In this document: one piece after another, positions 21,037 to 32,528 of the stretch
How the letters are laid out: each line of letters opens with the position of its first letter
Numbering within the stretch: position 1 is the first letter of the stretch
Assembly: GCA_003194525.1 (NCBI GenBank)
Contig: NBIV01000181.1
Coordinates: forward strand, 1 to 64,000
Source: Gracilariopsis chorda
Lineage: Eukaryota > Rhodophyta > Florideophyceae > Gracilariales > Gracilariaceae
DNA: 64,000 nt
Reading direction: 5' to 3'
Notes under the pieces: generated by a model
Seen by the model: only the letters and a program-made list of their open reading frames with translations
The model's database searches: none
Told to the model about the DNA's origin: nothing
Program-made: the position numbers and the translations under genes

Positions 21037-22460
21037 AATAGTATTATTGCCATTTGGTATCAAACTCTGTAGAAAGTCTATCAGTTATCCATGAAGTTAC
21101 ATTTGAAACGATTAAATGGAATCTTACCTCGGATATGCAGAATACATTTGAAAAACTGAAGGTGAAGTAGATTAAACAACACGTTCTTGCATTTCCTGAC
21201 TTCGAATATCTTTTTATTGTAGAAAATGATACCTCCTCTGCTTGGTTTGGATCTGTCCTTGCTGCAGTGAAGAACGATGGCAGGCGGGATCTTATACTTC
21301 ATGCTAGTCAAACTAGGACATCTGCAGAACAAGACTATACCGCATGCGGACTTGAAGCACCTGTAGTCCTATTTCCACTGACAAAGTCCGCGGTATGATT
21401 GTTGTCTCCGCATCCATCTACATTGATAATTGACCATCAGGTGCCAGCACAAGTATTTATGAGGAAGGAAGTACACGGGAGGCTTGCGAGATATATGGAT
21501 TTCTTAGTCCAATACCATTACAAGATTCAGTACCACTTATGGAAGTAGGGCCAAGCAGTCGACTATTTTTCAGGGATCATGATTGATGAGATCAAAAGAA
21601 ACTTTCAAGATGCATGCTTGACCGTTATAGAAGAAGTGGAGTCACCAAGAATGGAGAAACATTTGGAGCACACTCTGGGATACCTCCATAGAAACGATAT
21701 TTTCAAAAAAGATCACACACTTCGAGAAAGTATCCACTGCAATGCAAAGATAGTTACTGCGTGAAATAATAGAGTTATTGAAAATACCACCAAAGACCTT
21801 CCAATGATTTCTCTCTTTGGGTCTAAACCATTAATATTGAAGACATTCCATGGTGATATTGGACACATGGATGGTCAATTCACTACACGTTTTGTTCTGA
21901 ACAGGTTCTGATGGCCCATAGATTATTGTGATATCATGTATTGTGTGAGAAAATGTGAAGGATGTCAACTTCTGGTGTCAATACCCACCTATAAAACAAC
22001 ATTGAAATATCCACTCACAGGCTTCTTTCACATCGTTTCTATTGACATTTGAGGACCATTGCCAGTCGCAGATATTGGAAATGGCTTCATTTTAGTTGCA
22101 ATTGAGCATCTAATTCAATGAATTCGTGCTTCGCCTGCACCAATTTTGAACAGCTGGAGTGATTTTCATTTCGTGTGAAACTAGATAATGTATTCCTTTG
22201 AACCCCCAAAATTTGATCATCTCTGAAAATGGACTTGCTTTACGGCAATCACTCTATTGAGTCTCATGAATAAACATGGCATTGCTTCAAAAGCAGTACT
22301 TGCCTCTGCAGCATTTTCTACTGGAAGAGCAGAGAAGAAGATAGGAACATTGAAGAATGCTCTGAAGAAAGCGGTTTTAGGGTCTCAGAGGTCTTGGGTT
22401 AAAGCAATTTCAGGTGTCTTATACCGATATCTGCGTGTGGTATGACCAGGGTTCTCTTTT
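21037..22460 (+). pseudogene. Element E, right half: RNase H and integrase (relic)
   Basis: Continuation of element E beyond the inserted D. RNase H similarity in frame: FPDFEYLFIVENDTSS, VLAAVKNDGRRD, SAEQDYTACGLEA, parallel to element D. Integrase follows: FHGDIGHMDG (zinc region), CEGCQ, VSIDI, stop, GPLPVADIGNGF, then FSTGRAEKKIGTLKNAL with the catalytic Glu, and VLYRYLR. Stops and frameshifts are many. The D and E proteins are similar enough to be one clade. Confidence 0.75.
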
Positions 22461-24289
22461 AGACAGCCTCTAGCTCGCGGCAATCCCCATTATAACCCCA
22501 TAGGTAAGGGTGCCGCTTGCGGCGTGGAATTCATATGGATATCCCGAGCAGCGGCTTCGCGATACAACGTGTGATCACGAGTAAAAGAGTAGCGCAAGTG
22601 TTGTGTTGGGATGGGCGCGGGGAATAACAATTCACTAACTTATTTCAGAAATCCGAGTAAGGTTCCCAGATTAGGGACTTGGCTTCATGCCCGTGTGTCT
22701 GTCACTTTACTGCGTACATTCGAACATCCCAAGACTAAGTAATGCACGCATGGCCGCTCCTAGCTACTGGTAGTGATAAAAATATCTAGGTATTTTAGAC
22801 GTGAGCGTCGTGGCAAGCACTTTCTGTGTGAAAACAAAAGTAGTGGTGAAATCCACATATGAATGGCACCTTCCCATGCGTTCGCAAATAGACCATACGG
22901 GTATCCCCGGTCACTCGAAACTACCCACCTGGCATGGATCTTTGTCAAGGACTTACGCAAGAACTGCACGTCGGATCACCTAATACTCTTGACCAGACAT
23001 GTCCATTTCGTTAAGAGCGGTGCTTGTCAACGCCAATAGTCTATATCAGCGACGAAAAGCAGGTTCTTCTCTGCTTCTCCAGATGGGTCCGATACACAGT
23101 CTAACGAACCTTTCGAGACTTTCGCGCTCTGCTGAATGATGAAAATATCTGTCAATGACCAACTGTTTCAACAGCGACGACAGCAGCCATCTGCATCAAC
23201 TTCAGGTCCAGTACCGACTTGTCAGACGGCACCATTGACTGAATCTCAGCCGTCCTTGCCGGTGTACATATCGAACAACGCGATGATCTGTACTCTTCAG
23301 CGCTGTTGACAGCGAGCATTCCAGCATCCATTGGACTTGTTGAGTCAAAAACCAATCAATCATCTGGAAATCTTTGCCGAAGTGCCGTAATTGTATCCAA
23401 AATTCACTCAACACGAAGATCTCATCAACCAGTTTGTTGTGTTAAAGTGCCTCCCCGATGGCCCCTCGCGTCATGTGGCCTACATGTAAGAATGGATGAT
23501 GCAATGTGTGCTTCCAAACTACTGAATAGCTTGATTCGGAAACAAGCGCATGAACACAGCACGTTTCTGCCTCACCAAGCTGAGTTATCAGTGAGTGCGA
23601 CGAATCATAGAAGCTGTCTCTGTAGACGACGCCTAAGAATTCGCCACATATGTAGCCATATCAAACGGCGAAGCGTACTCCTAGGTATAGGCACTGGTAG
23701 AACTTCAAACAAGCCAATGGCGGGGTATAGGCAGTATGCGACAGGAAACCCTGTATTTCCGACAACCACTGCTTTGCGCAGATTTTTGCAATCTTCGAAA
23801 ACAAGGCATCCTCTTCTGAGACCTATCCCGTTGGGAACGCTGACCCACGTGAAGACTGGGATAGTTTGTCCCATATGAACTGAGTGAGGTTGATCGCGTT
23901 CGTTCCGCATCCGGTTGTCCGATAGGTCACTATTCCTGAACTCTGTGTTGCAATTGAGTCCCGTCGTCACTGCCTGGTGAAGCTACCTCTAGTGCTGACA
24001 TACTAGGATTTCTCATAGTCAATGATCCATATAGCAGACGCCGGGTGATGTCTTTCAAAGAATTCATTGCTAAGATAGCGCTTTTTATACTATGGTGCAT
24101 ATGCCACACACCGATTATGGTATATGAGTCCATCGTCTCGAAAGTACACGAAAACTTTTGAATTTTTGCGTCGTACTTGGGTTACAAGCTAGCCATAAAG
24201 ACATCCTAACTTAATGGAAGTTATGGAAGAGGCTAACTGGGATGTATTTCAAGCTGACCAAACTGTACGTGGCAGTCAGTCGTGACAAG
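22461..24289. other. Unassigned relic DNA, no gene
   Basis: There is no recognisable domain. At 22,530-22,548 the sequence GAATTCATATGG recurs from 24,336, giving VEFIWIS on the plus strand, so a second decayed copy of the accessory-ORF C-terminal motif may be here. The 190-codon ORF at 23,306-23,878 looks like chance: basic, Ser/Arg-rich, no domain. Confidence 0.35.
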
Positions 24290-24507
24290 TTGGTTATTCT
24301 CCTGGAAGGGCGGTGGAGGCTGGTGAATTCATATGGTATCATCCCTGGATCCCTCAGCATGGGACATTCGAGCAGGCTCTCTATCCACCGCAGAATCCAC
24401 GTGCAGGGCCTCCCGATCAGCCCACGAGCTACGTGTTTGAGCCTGAAGTGGCGTTCATGGACTACATGTCCGAGGAGAAAGACGTCAATTACGACAAAGA
24501 GCCCTAA
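24290..24507 (+). pseudogene. Fragment of the accessory ORF family (plus strand)
   Basis: The plus strand reads YSPGRAVEAGEFIWYHPWIP and then EQALYPPQNPR. It aligns with the 3' part of the A' antisense ORF (SPGR, AGDFMYHDP, AQALML, APR) and more loosely with GFLWYDYDT in the element B antisense ORF. It ends at a TAA at 24,505. No element of fitting orientation is attached, so it is an orphan fragment. Confidence 0.5.
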
Positions 24508-25142
24508 AAGATAAAGACAACTGCTCCAGCACCTGAACTCTACATCGCAGAAGCATCGCAACCTGCGAACTTTGGTTTCTAGCACTCTCCGTGAAGATGT
24601 GATATAAAGAACCCATCAGGACGGTGCTTCCACAGCATGAGGCCCCTGCGGGCTAAGCTCATTGCTAGAGTGTACCAGGTTGTGACCCACGTGTCCTTTG
24701 GCAGGACTGATTGGTGTTTTAGTTTTTGACTTTTAGTGCTTTTACTATAGGTAGTGTTGATAGTACAGGTGGTTCTGTGCTTGACAGTGCATCACCCAGG
24801 TGATTAAAGCGCCTCGCAGCCAGTACTTAGGCTGGTCAAGGTGCCCCTCCCTCCACAGATAAAGTCAGACCCTCTTGGCTCCTTCCACCGACTTTGGTAG
24901 ATGTGCCATCATCCTTAAGGTTTACAAGTCGCTCTTACGCCACTCGCCGTATCCTGCATGCATGGCAGTTAACACAGCCCCCGTGCACCTTTGTAGCAGT
25001 GGTCTCGTACGCAGCCCCCTGAACGCAGGCTTGAAATTAATCTGTTTGGAGCCGTACGGAAACCCCGTTCCAAACCACCAGGAGCAGCTGAAATTCCACC
25101 GTCTCACCGGATTCAACCACAGGTACATCCATTGGTTCTGAG
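24508..25142. other. Leader or LTR region left of element C; no gene
   Basis: The sequence in front of the element C gag should hold its 5' LTR and leader, but no matching LTR copy or primer binding site was found. Confidence 0.35.
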
Positions 25143-26335
25143 GCCGTAGATGAAGAGCCGCCAGTGATAGCGCGAAGTTCTGAACGTAGAAAAAAGAAAA
25201 TTAGCCGAAGGAAGAAGACGAAGAACCAGAGGAAAAGCAGTAGGGACGTTAGCAGTAGCGATTCAAACTCAAACACGTGGAAGTCCAGTGGCTCAGAGAC
25301 GGACGAGGCAGCTGTTCGAGGCCTCAAACTGTTGGTAACAACCAAAGACCTCTTCCAGAGGGTATTAGATTACTGCACGTATCGCTTGGCTGACCGGCAA
25401 TGCGGTACAATCCCTCAGTGGCCGAGAAGGTCACAAAGTGGGCCAAACGGATGCAGCTGACCTTAACAGAAAAGTTTTCAAGATCCCACCCCATTGCTTT
25501 CCTTAGATTTCCCAGTCTGTTCCGTACGGCCTGTGGTCAGAACAGCGTGCACGAAGGTGTCCCTCTGTATTTTTTTCAGGTTTTTCTCCATGGCCAAGTG
25601 TATGACCACTTGGTTTCCAAGATATCGGGGACCACGAAACCAGTGGATGCTACGGACTTGAAGCTCTTTAGATCCCATCCAAAATTTTTGCGCTACCTAT
25701 TACAGACGTATGCGACAGATGAAGGCGTTATAGATGCCCATGAAGATGTGATTTGCTACAGGCAGAGTTCCAAAATGACCTAGAAGGACTTCCCCGACAT
25801 CCTTTGGAGGAAGCCCTATAGGTGTGGGCACGTGTTCTCCGAGAACCGCTTGAGGCAGCATCTCATCGCCAGACTGCTGCCTGCCATCAGGAAGCTTGTT
25901 TGCGATCATCATACCAATCACCTGGGTCTTTCGTGTAGGTGGATGGTGAACTATGCCAAGCTAGAGCAAAGCTTACAGTACTTCCCGCCTGGCGGCCGAT
26001 CAAAACGGCAAAGAAAGAGGCACTCCTACCAGGAAGCCTTCTCCAGCCCATATGGTCGGGAGCTCCAAAAGCAGTGCCCCAGGTTTCTTCGAGGATAAAG
26101 GAAGCATTCTTGCATTGTCCTTTGGTTTGGCTCCTTCAGGCGCGCCGTCTTTTACGTCTACTGGTACGTCCACTCTTTCAGAACCATGGAAGCCAGAGCG
26201 CACCCCCGATCCTCCTCACAGGGATGGTTTCTAGCCTTTTACACAGGCTTGTTACATATGCTTGTCCAAGGTTACTCCTTACAACTGCAAGAAGTTGTTC
26301 CCAAAGGAAACAAAGGAAAGACTCCTAACCCTTAG
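25143..26335 (+). pseudogene. gag of element C (relic, same family as B)
   Basis: A basic stretch RRKKKISRRKKTKNQRKSS and Ser-rich segment are followed by GLKLLVTTKDLFQRVLDY, matching the gag of B (RLKPLATTNELFQKVL). Later pieces are VHEGVPLYFFQVFLHGQ, KPVDATDLKLFRSHPKFLR and YLLQTYATDEG, again parallel to B. The C-terminal Cys motif CYICLSKVTPYNCKK resembles CYICLSTARPCDCIK of B. Frames change several times. Confidence 0.75.
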
Positions 26336-27597
26336 GAACGACAATTGCCAGGCCCGCCGTTCCCAAGGAATGTTGAACCGATAAGCTCCACGCTATCCGT
26401 GATGCACTTTCACGTCGCGCTACGCTATTAAGTTGGAAAGACCCATCAGGGCTCCACAATTTCATAACTTGATGAGCCCTGTCGACGCAAAAGGCGCGGA
26501 CTTACCGACGGATATCCCAGAAAAAGATGCACAGTTTTCTGGAAACGCGTATGTTACTGGTGACGAAACTTTGTCTGAAAATGCCTAGAGAAGATACTTG
26601 AGGCGAGCTGCTCTTTATAAAATTCCTGCCTAAGTAAAGAAGGTGCACAGGATCCCTCATAAGTCCCAGCTGCTCCTTTGAAAACGAACTGAACTGCCGA
26701 TGCCGAAGAATGAAGCAAACTTAGACCAGTGTTTTTGCAAGATACTATGCGTAGGAGACGTGCCTGTGTGAATTCTGAGGAAGCAGAACTATAAGGTTCG
26801 CCATACCAATGGATTAACTGCCTCTAGGTACCGAGTCGTCAAATCGTCCCTGACACAGGCACAGGTCAGAATATGGTTCATCCGAAGGTTTTGTCGGCCA
26901 GTAAGGAGGGTGCACTGACGGTAAGGAGAGCTTCAAGGGTGACCGACGGATCTAAAAGACCAATGTATACTAAAGGGATAATTTCCCTCTGCTTGCAGTT
27001 AAGCGACCTCCAAGTTCGCACCTGGTTCCTTTTTGTGTCGTACCGTTGGTGCTGAGAGCCTTCTTTGGACATCATAAATCGATGTTTACGCGAAGGCGAC
27101 CTGCACTAGCTTCCAGAAGGTCTCTTTCTATCGCACCTGTCCAGTGCCAATTATCGGTTCCAAATCTGGTCCCGATTTAAACCAAGGGCGCCCTCCGCTT
27201 GCGCAGAATACCGTATTCAAAAAGGTTTGGTTATCAAAGGCTATAAAGATATCGCCGTGGGCGCATATTTCTGCTTAGTTTGGTGACGCTGCAGAATCAT
27301 CTGAAGACGGGTCACCGTCACCTTTTCATCACGGCCAATGGTATAATGGACTGCAGACCAATGGTAACCTTCTGAATGAACATTAGTAACTTACAGGACC
27401 ACCTGGCTCATTTACCTAAGGGAGCCATACTCGGCATTGCACTCCCGGCACCAATGGCTGAAATAGCAACCTCATGGAACCACCTCATTCCTACTTACAA
27501 AGAGGACGTCGAGAATTGAGAGGGGGAGGTAAGCCTTGGGAAACGGTTCGAATCTAACTGTCCTTAGGTTGTCGAGATCCTTAAAAATCTCAAATCC
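26336..27597 (+). pseudogene. Protease region of element C (relic)
   Basis: The segment ILRKQNYKVR precedes VPDTGTGQNMVHPKVL, in which the DTG active site is preserved, unlike element B. Further matches to the B protease are SRVTDGSKRPMYTKGI, LQLSDLQVRTWF and, in other frames, INANGIMD-like pieces. Several stops and frame changes make it non-functional. Confidence 0.65.
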
Positions 27598-28950
27598 ATG
27601 TGGTCCGGCAAAGTGGGAATAATCAGCGCTACGAAGCACCGCATAGACCTTAAGGAATATTCGAAGCGGCTGTATCAACGCCCGTACCATACAGGCCTTA
27701 AGAGACGGGAGATAGTGGCGGAGGAAATGGCAAAGACGCGTAAGGCCAACGTCATCCAGCCTGTTGCGCCACATGAGTCCCAATGGGCAAGTCCCTTCGT
27801 TCTCGTGGCGACGAAGGACGGTTCTGTTAGGGTTTGTATTGAATACGGAAGGCTTAATGCGATGAAAAAACTGGATAGCTATCCTATTCTCCGGATGGAT
27901 GATTGTCTCGATTCCTTAGGTAAGCAAGGGTATTCACCAACTTAGATGCCAATTGGCGCTCTTGGCAGATACCACCGGATGAATACGCGAAGCCCCTCAC
28001 GACGATCAGAACCCACGAGGTATTGTCCCAATTTACATGGATGCCCTTTGGTTTGATGAACGCTCCGGCTGCTTTCAAACGGGCTATGGACACCCTACTG
28101 TCCAGGGTCAAGTTGAGCTCTGCCCTACTGTATCTGGATGATGCAATCATTTTTTCCAGAACCTTACAGGAACCCTTCCCCCACGTGAAGACTGTCCTTA
28201 AGATTCTCCAAGAGTTCAGGATAACATTGAAGCTACCGCATTGCTTCTTTTTCCTAGCCTCTGTGGATTGCTAAGGCCATTTGATTCAACCTGGGAAGCT
28301 CGAGATAGCGAAAAAGACAACTGACTCGATCCAAATGGCAAAAAAGCCGAGGACCCATACTGAGCTGCGCTTTTTCCTTGGGTTGTGCAGTTTCTACCGT
28401 AGGTTTGTCGAAGGATTTTGAAAGATAGCTGCAACCCTCAAAGAGATGCTCACGAAGGGTACACCATCAAAGCATGACTGACTGGACGAAGAGCAGTGCA
28501 AGTACTTTGATACATTAAAAGATACGCTCCTGAACCCTTCAATACTGGCATTACCGAACTCGGATAAACCATAAATGCTGAACACCGATGCATCCAGGGA
28601 CAAATTGGATGTGCCTTCCTACATGAACAAGGATCTCCAAAGGATTATCGACCCATTGGTTACTGGAGTAGGACTCTGAACAGTGCCAAAGGGAGCTTCA
28701 GTACCATAAAAAAGGAGTGCCTCGGTAGTGTACGGGCAGTTCTAACCTTAAGGCCTTACCTCAATGGAGTCAAGTTCAGCATAAGGACTGATCATCACTC
28801 ACTCCGTGGGCTGCTGAACATGACGGAGGCTCCCAATAGGCTACCTCGATAGAGATTGGGGCTCTTCGATTTCGAATACGAGCTTACCTACAGGTCAGGC
28901 GTCAAACACCAAGCAGCTGATGCCCTCAGCCGCATAACTACCAATGGATC
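27598..28950 (+). pseudogene. RT and RNase H of element C (relic)
   Basis: RT: MWSGKVGIISATKHRIDLKE, YHTGLKRREIV, WASPFVLVATKDGSVRVC, YPILRMDDCLDSLG, FTWMPFGLMNAPAAFKRAMD and YLDDAIIFS. RNase H: MLNTDAS, stop, RTDHHSLRGLLNM, YRSGVKHQAADALSRITTNG. The protein is clearly close to that of element B (YLDDAIIIS, KHQAADALSRILTNG). Interrupted by frameshifts near 27,940 and stops in RNase H. Confidence 0.8.
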
Positions 28951-29471
28951 CGACCAAACTCCTTTGGAAGATGATATACCAACTCCAAACCACGGTAGGT
29001 ACGATACTGACACTGAGCATGACGCACCTCTGGCCAATGTGGAGTATGCCGATGGTGACGTCGATCCGGAGGAGGTATATGTAATTGACTGGCCACAGGA
29101 GGGCCAACATGAATATCTAAGCCTATAGGTTAATGCAATCGTACTAGAGGGGAAGAAGTTACTCCCAACTACCTTGGAGAACCTCCTTCAGGCTCAGAAT
29201 AACGACAAGTTCTGCCAAGGGAAAGCTGAAATTGTTGGAACCAAATGATATTTGTTTGACTACGAACGATTCGGATTACTCTGCCAAAGTTCATCACTGG
29301 ATGGTTCTACCCAGAAGGTCATTACTCAATCCGTACAGGCTCGGCTCCTTTATCTTGCTCAGTACCATCGGTTTGCAGACCACTCTGGGGGTACTCAAAT
29401 GTATCAAACCCTTAGAAAGCACCTCTCCTGGCCCTTCATGACAAATGAGCTTCAGAATACGGCGAAGACGT
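28951..29471 (+). pseudogene. Integrase N-terminal part of element C, truncated
   Basis: Pieces such as LLDGSTQKVITQSVQARLLYLAQYHRF, GGTQMYQTLRKHLSWPFM and TNELQNTAKT match the zinc-binding part of the B integrase. The match stops at 29,471, where LTR-like sequence starts. The remaining integrase and chromodomain of C are not found on the far side of element B, so they are deleted. Confidence 0.75.
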
Positions 29472-29758
29472 TGAGGATGCTTGCCTTTACTATTGGGAGA
29501 CCGGCGGCACTCGAGCCAACCTATAAGGCTGGAGAGGCGCTCTGACCTCCGGAAACTATCCTAACAAATTACAAAACATTAGGTACAAAATAAAACCTAT
29601 GGCCATAGTGCCTTGGCACTCGCACTGTCCTCTCGTACTTTTGCATAGGCACCCACCTTGGCCACGTGGAATATTTCGTCCAGCAATGTTCTGACCTCTG
29701 CCAGCCTAGCCCCATGGTTACTTCACCACTGCACCTGCCCAATGTTCATTCTCCTACA
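29472..29758 (-). repeat. 3' LTR of element B, U3 part (truncated)
   Basis: These 287 bp match 39,351-39,638 at about 90% by eye. On the minus strand the LTR starts TGTAGGAGAATGA directly behind a polypurine tract. It stops close to the predicted transcription start, so R and U5 are missing. The left border abuts the integrase of element C. The TATA box of the right copy is altered here. Confidence 0.8.
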
Positions 29759-29774
29759 GACCTCCCCCCTTAAG
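29759..29774 (-). other. Polypurine tract of element B
   Basis: AAGGGGGGAGGTC on the minus strand ends right at the TG of the 3' LTR, the expected place for plus-strand priming. A second purine run occurs at the end of pol (32,563-32,578). Confidence 0.7.
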
Positions 29775-30296
29775 ATCCGACGTCCCATCAGCCACTTCCA
29801 CGTCAGTGAGATATTCCTTTCTTCCGCTGGCGTTGTTTCCTCCCGCCCACTGGGGTTTTTGTTCTCGCGTCCTTCCCCCGATTAGGTCTCTCGCCTCCTG
29901 GTTGACATGGCTGGTCGGCCCTTCCACAGCAGGTACGGCGGCGGTACCGGTTTGCGTCCATTTGGTTGCTTTTTCGGCAAGTGGCACGTGGCAGCTACCA
30001 TGCCATTGGTCGCCTACGGGGGGCCTCATTAACTAGTGAGTGTCAACTGCGGGGCTCTCCTCGTGCTCCTGCATTTTACCGACCTCTGGCGCGTACGCCC
30101 ATACTTCCCTCTAGATTACCTCGTCCTTCTGGTCACTCTTTTCTTCGCATACCGGCTTGGTGCATTCACCATTCCCGCCCCTTCGGTAGATCGTGGTGCA
30201 TTCCCTTGGCCTTTCAGATTCCTGACCGTTGGTCTCCCCTGGCGCCGTGTCCGCTGTGCCGGCTTGTCGATCGCGTCTATGCCATGTCCTCGGGGG

Positions 30297-30305
30297 TATA
30301 TAAGG
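30297..30305 (+). promoter_or_regulatory. TATA box of the antisense ORF of element B
   Basis: TATATAAGG on the plus strand lies 150 bp upstream of the ATG at 30,455. It points away from pol and toward the accessory ORF, so this ORF could have its own promoter. Confidence 0.5.
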
Positions 30306-30454
30306 GCTCCCATGGCTACCTCTTGGACTATGACGGCTTCCAGCGTATCCCTCGGGTGGCAATAACTGTACACTCGACCAACATGGCTCTGATACCCAGC
30401 AGCACATATGCCCACCCAGGGGACAAGTAAGACCACATTTTGGGTCGTAATCCT

Positions 30455-32304
30455 ATGGCCGTGAGCAGTACCCATCTACCCAGCTCGGTTGCCGAGCTCG
30501 TGCGGTATTCTGATCAATACTTGGACGCCCGGCGGTTCGCTGCGATCTCCAACTATGGCCGTGCGAAGAAGAACTGTCAAGAGGAGCCCTGATACAACTG
30601 TTCGCTCCACCTTCCTGCTGATGCCCGTTCAGTCGCGCGTTGCCGCGCTCTGGTCCCACCGAATATGCCCTTCGTCCGCTGCAGCGAGGATTCTGATTAC
30701 CATTGGAGAGTAAACAAGCTCCTGGAAGACTTGTATTCGATGAATGGCGACCCTAAGGCCACCTTTCCCCCCCTGATCATAGCCTCCTGGGGTTAGTGTG
30801 CTTCAGACCTCCATACGACCGCTTGTACTGGTTATCGAACGGGACATATTGGAATGATATGATCGAACCCGATGTTCGCATTCGAACCAAGCTCAAATAC
30901 TTCTTCTTTTGGCATCAAGTAGAGTTTCACGATATGCGTCCGTCCCACACATCTTCTCTATATCTCATGCTACCGTCACTTAGTGCCCGACCTGAGGCTG
31001 CCATCTGACACGTTCCCAATCTCCTTATGGTCCTTACTCCGTCCGTGGTGGGCTACCACACCAATCAGCTCCAAGGGGACTTCACTAAACGTCTGCCCTG
31101 TCTGACCAGGCAGGTTATTTTTGCAGAATGGGCCGTGTTCTGTTTGATGGTCTTTCTGGATACCGCCCACTATGGGGTCCAAGCTAATGTCCGGGCGGCC
31201 GAATGCCGTATCTGGAACGAGCGGGTTCTTCCCAGTCCTGAAGGCCGACTCGTACCTCTCCAGTGGCCCTTGATCCGGCTCATCTGTGAGTTGGGCGTGC
31301 AGAACATTGTCCGGGGTACGGAGTACGAGAGTGAGGAGGCTGAGGCCCTATTGTACTATGTCCTTCAGGTCGACTGGGCGCAGACCCCCGGGTTCCTTTG
31401 GTACGATTATGACACCGACACCTTCTTCCCGATCCCGCGACATCCTTTAGGCAATGACGACGGGAACGTGTACTAGGCCAAACCATTGCTGGCTGTGCCC
31501 GTGAACGAGCCACGTCAGTCCGTGCCAGATTACTACCCTCAGGCCATTGGGTTTCACGAAGATTGTCTTCGTTCCCCAGTACGGGAGCAGGCGGTAGTTC
31601 CTGTACCGGCCCCATCGGTAGCGCCGTCTTTCATGCCGGCGCATGAGGTTGCCTTGGTAAAGCCCCCAGAGGCGTCCATCGGTCCCTTGGCTTCCCAACC
31701 TCCTACGTCTATGATGGTTTCCGCCCCTGTGGTCCCTCCTCTGCCTCCCGTGCCAGTCATTCCTGAGGTCATTACAATGGCCTTCGATGAACTGAAGAAG
31801 CTATGCACGTCCGTTGGTATCCTTGAACCCACTGGTATCGTCGAGGCTCTTCGTTCCGCCCAATCTTGGGCTTGCCGGGCTTCGCGGTACCACTCGCTGG
31901 TTCACCGTAACTAAGAGGTCAAAGACGCCTTAGCGATCATCCTGGTAGAGAACTCTAAGGTGTTTTGCGAGCGTGTCGCGACAGACCTTGATAACCGCTT
32001 TAGTCTTAACCAATCGGACACGGAGTCCGCTGGTGGTGCCTCATCCTCTTTCGCCCGGAGTCCGACTCGCAAGCGCGCCCGCATGGGATCCACTTCTCAA
32101 CCGGCTGCCTCGTCCCAGTGTTCGTCCTTATGGCTAGTAGTCCTCAGTAAGCACTATGGTTCCCTTCTTGGTTTTGGCCCTTCTAGCGTCAAAGTGTGCG
32201 TCTTCTCTGTCGCGCTCCATTGGTCTTCATCTCAACCCTTGAATACCATTAGGTCGGTTTTGAAACACGTCAATGGGGTTTTGGTGCACTCGCCTTACAG
32301 GTGA
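30455..32304 (+). pseudogene. Antisense accessory ORF of element B (about 615 codons, decayed)
   Basis: From ATG 30,455 the plus strand can be read to 32,304 with one frame change (near 30,790) and four in-frame stops (30,590 TGA, 31,006 TGA, 31,474 TAG, 31,912 TAA). The protein has an N-terminal globular-looking part, a hydrophobic segment (VIFAEWAVFCLMVFLD), a motif GFLWYDYDTDTFFPIP, then a Pro/Val-rich linker and a Ser/Arg-rich tail ending in a basic RKRAR cluster that could be a nuclear signal. It converges tail to tail with pol. No family recognised; related motifs exist at 9,694-11,388 and 24,290-24,507. Confidence 0.6.
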
Positions 32305-32528
32305 GCCGTCCGCCCTTCGTTTCTGAGGTTTTCGGCATTGATGACCCAGGGACTTCGGAGTTATGTGAAGTAGCATTTGGCCATCATCGCGGTGGGACCT
32401 TAGGAAGAACCTGCTTGAGGCCAGCGAGTGGGGGTGAGCGAGCGGCGTTTCCGTGCGCCATGGCAGGTGGCGGCAAGCGGGAGGCGGTTCCGTGGGCAGC
32501 TACAGTGTTCCTATTGGGTGTAGGCGGA

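Noticed and set aside
23306..23878. A 190-codon plus-strand ORF
   Set aside because: No domain, Ser/Arg-rich, with competing ORFs in other frames within relic DNA.
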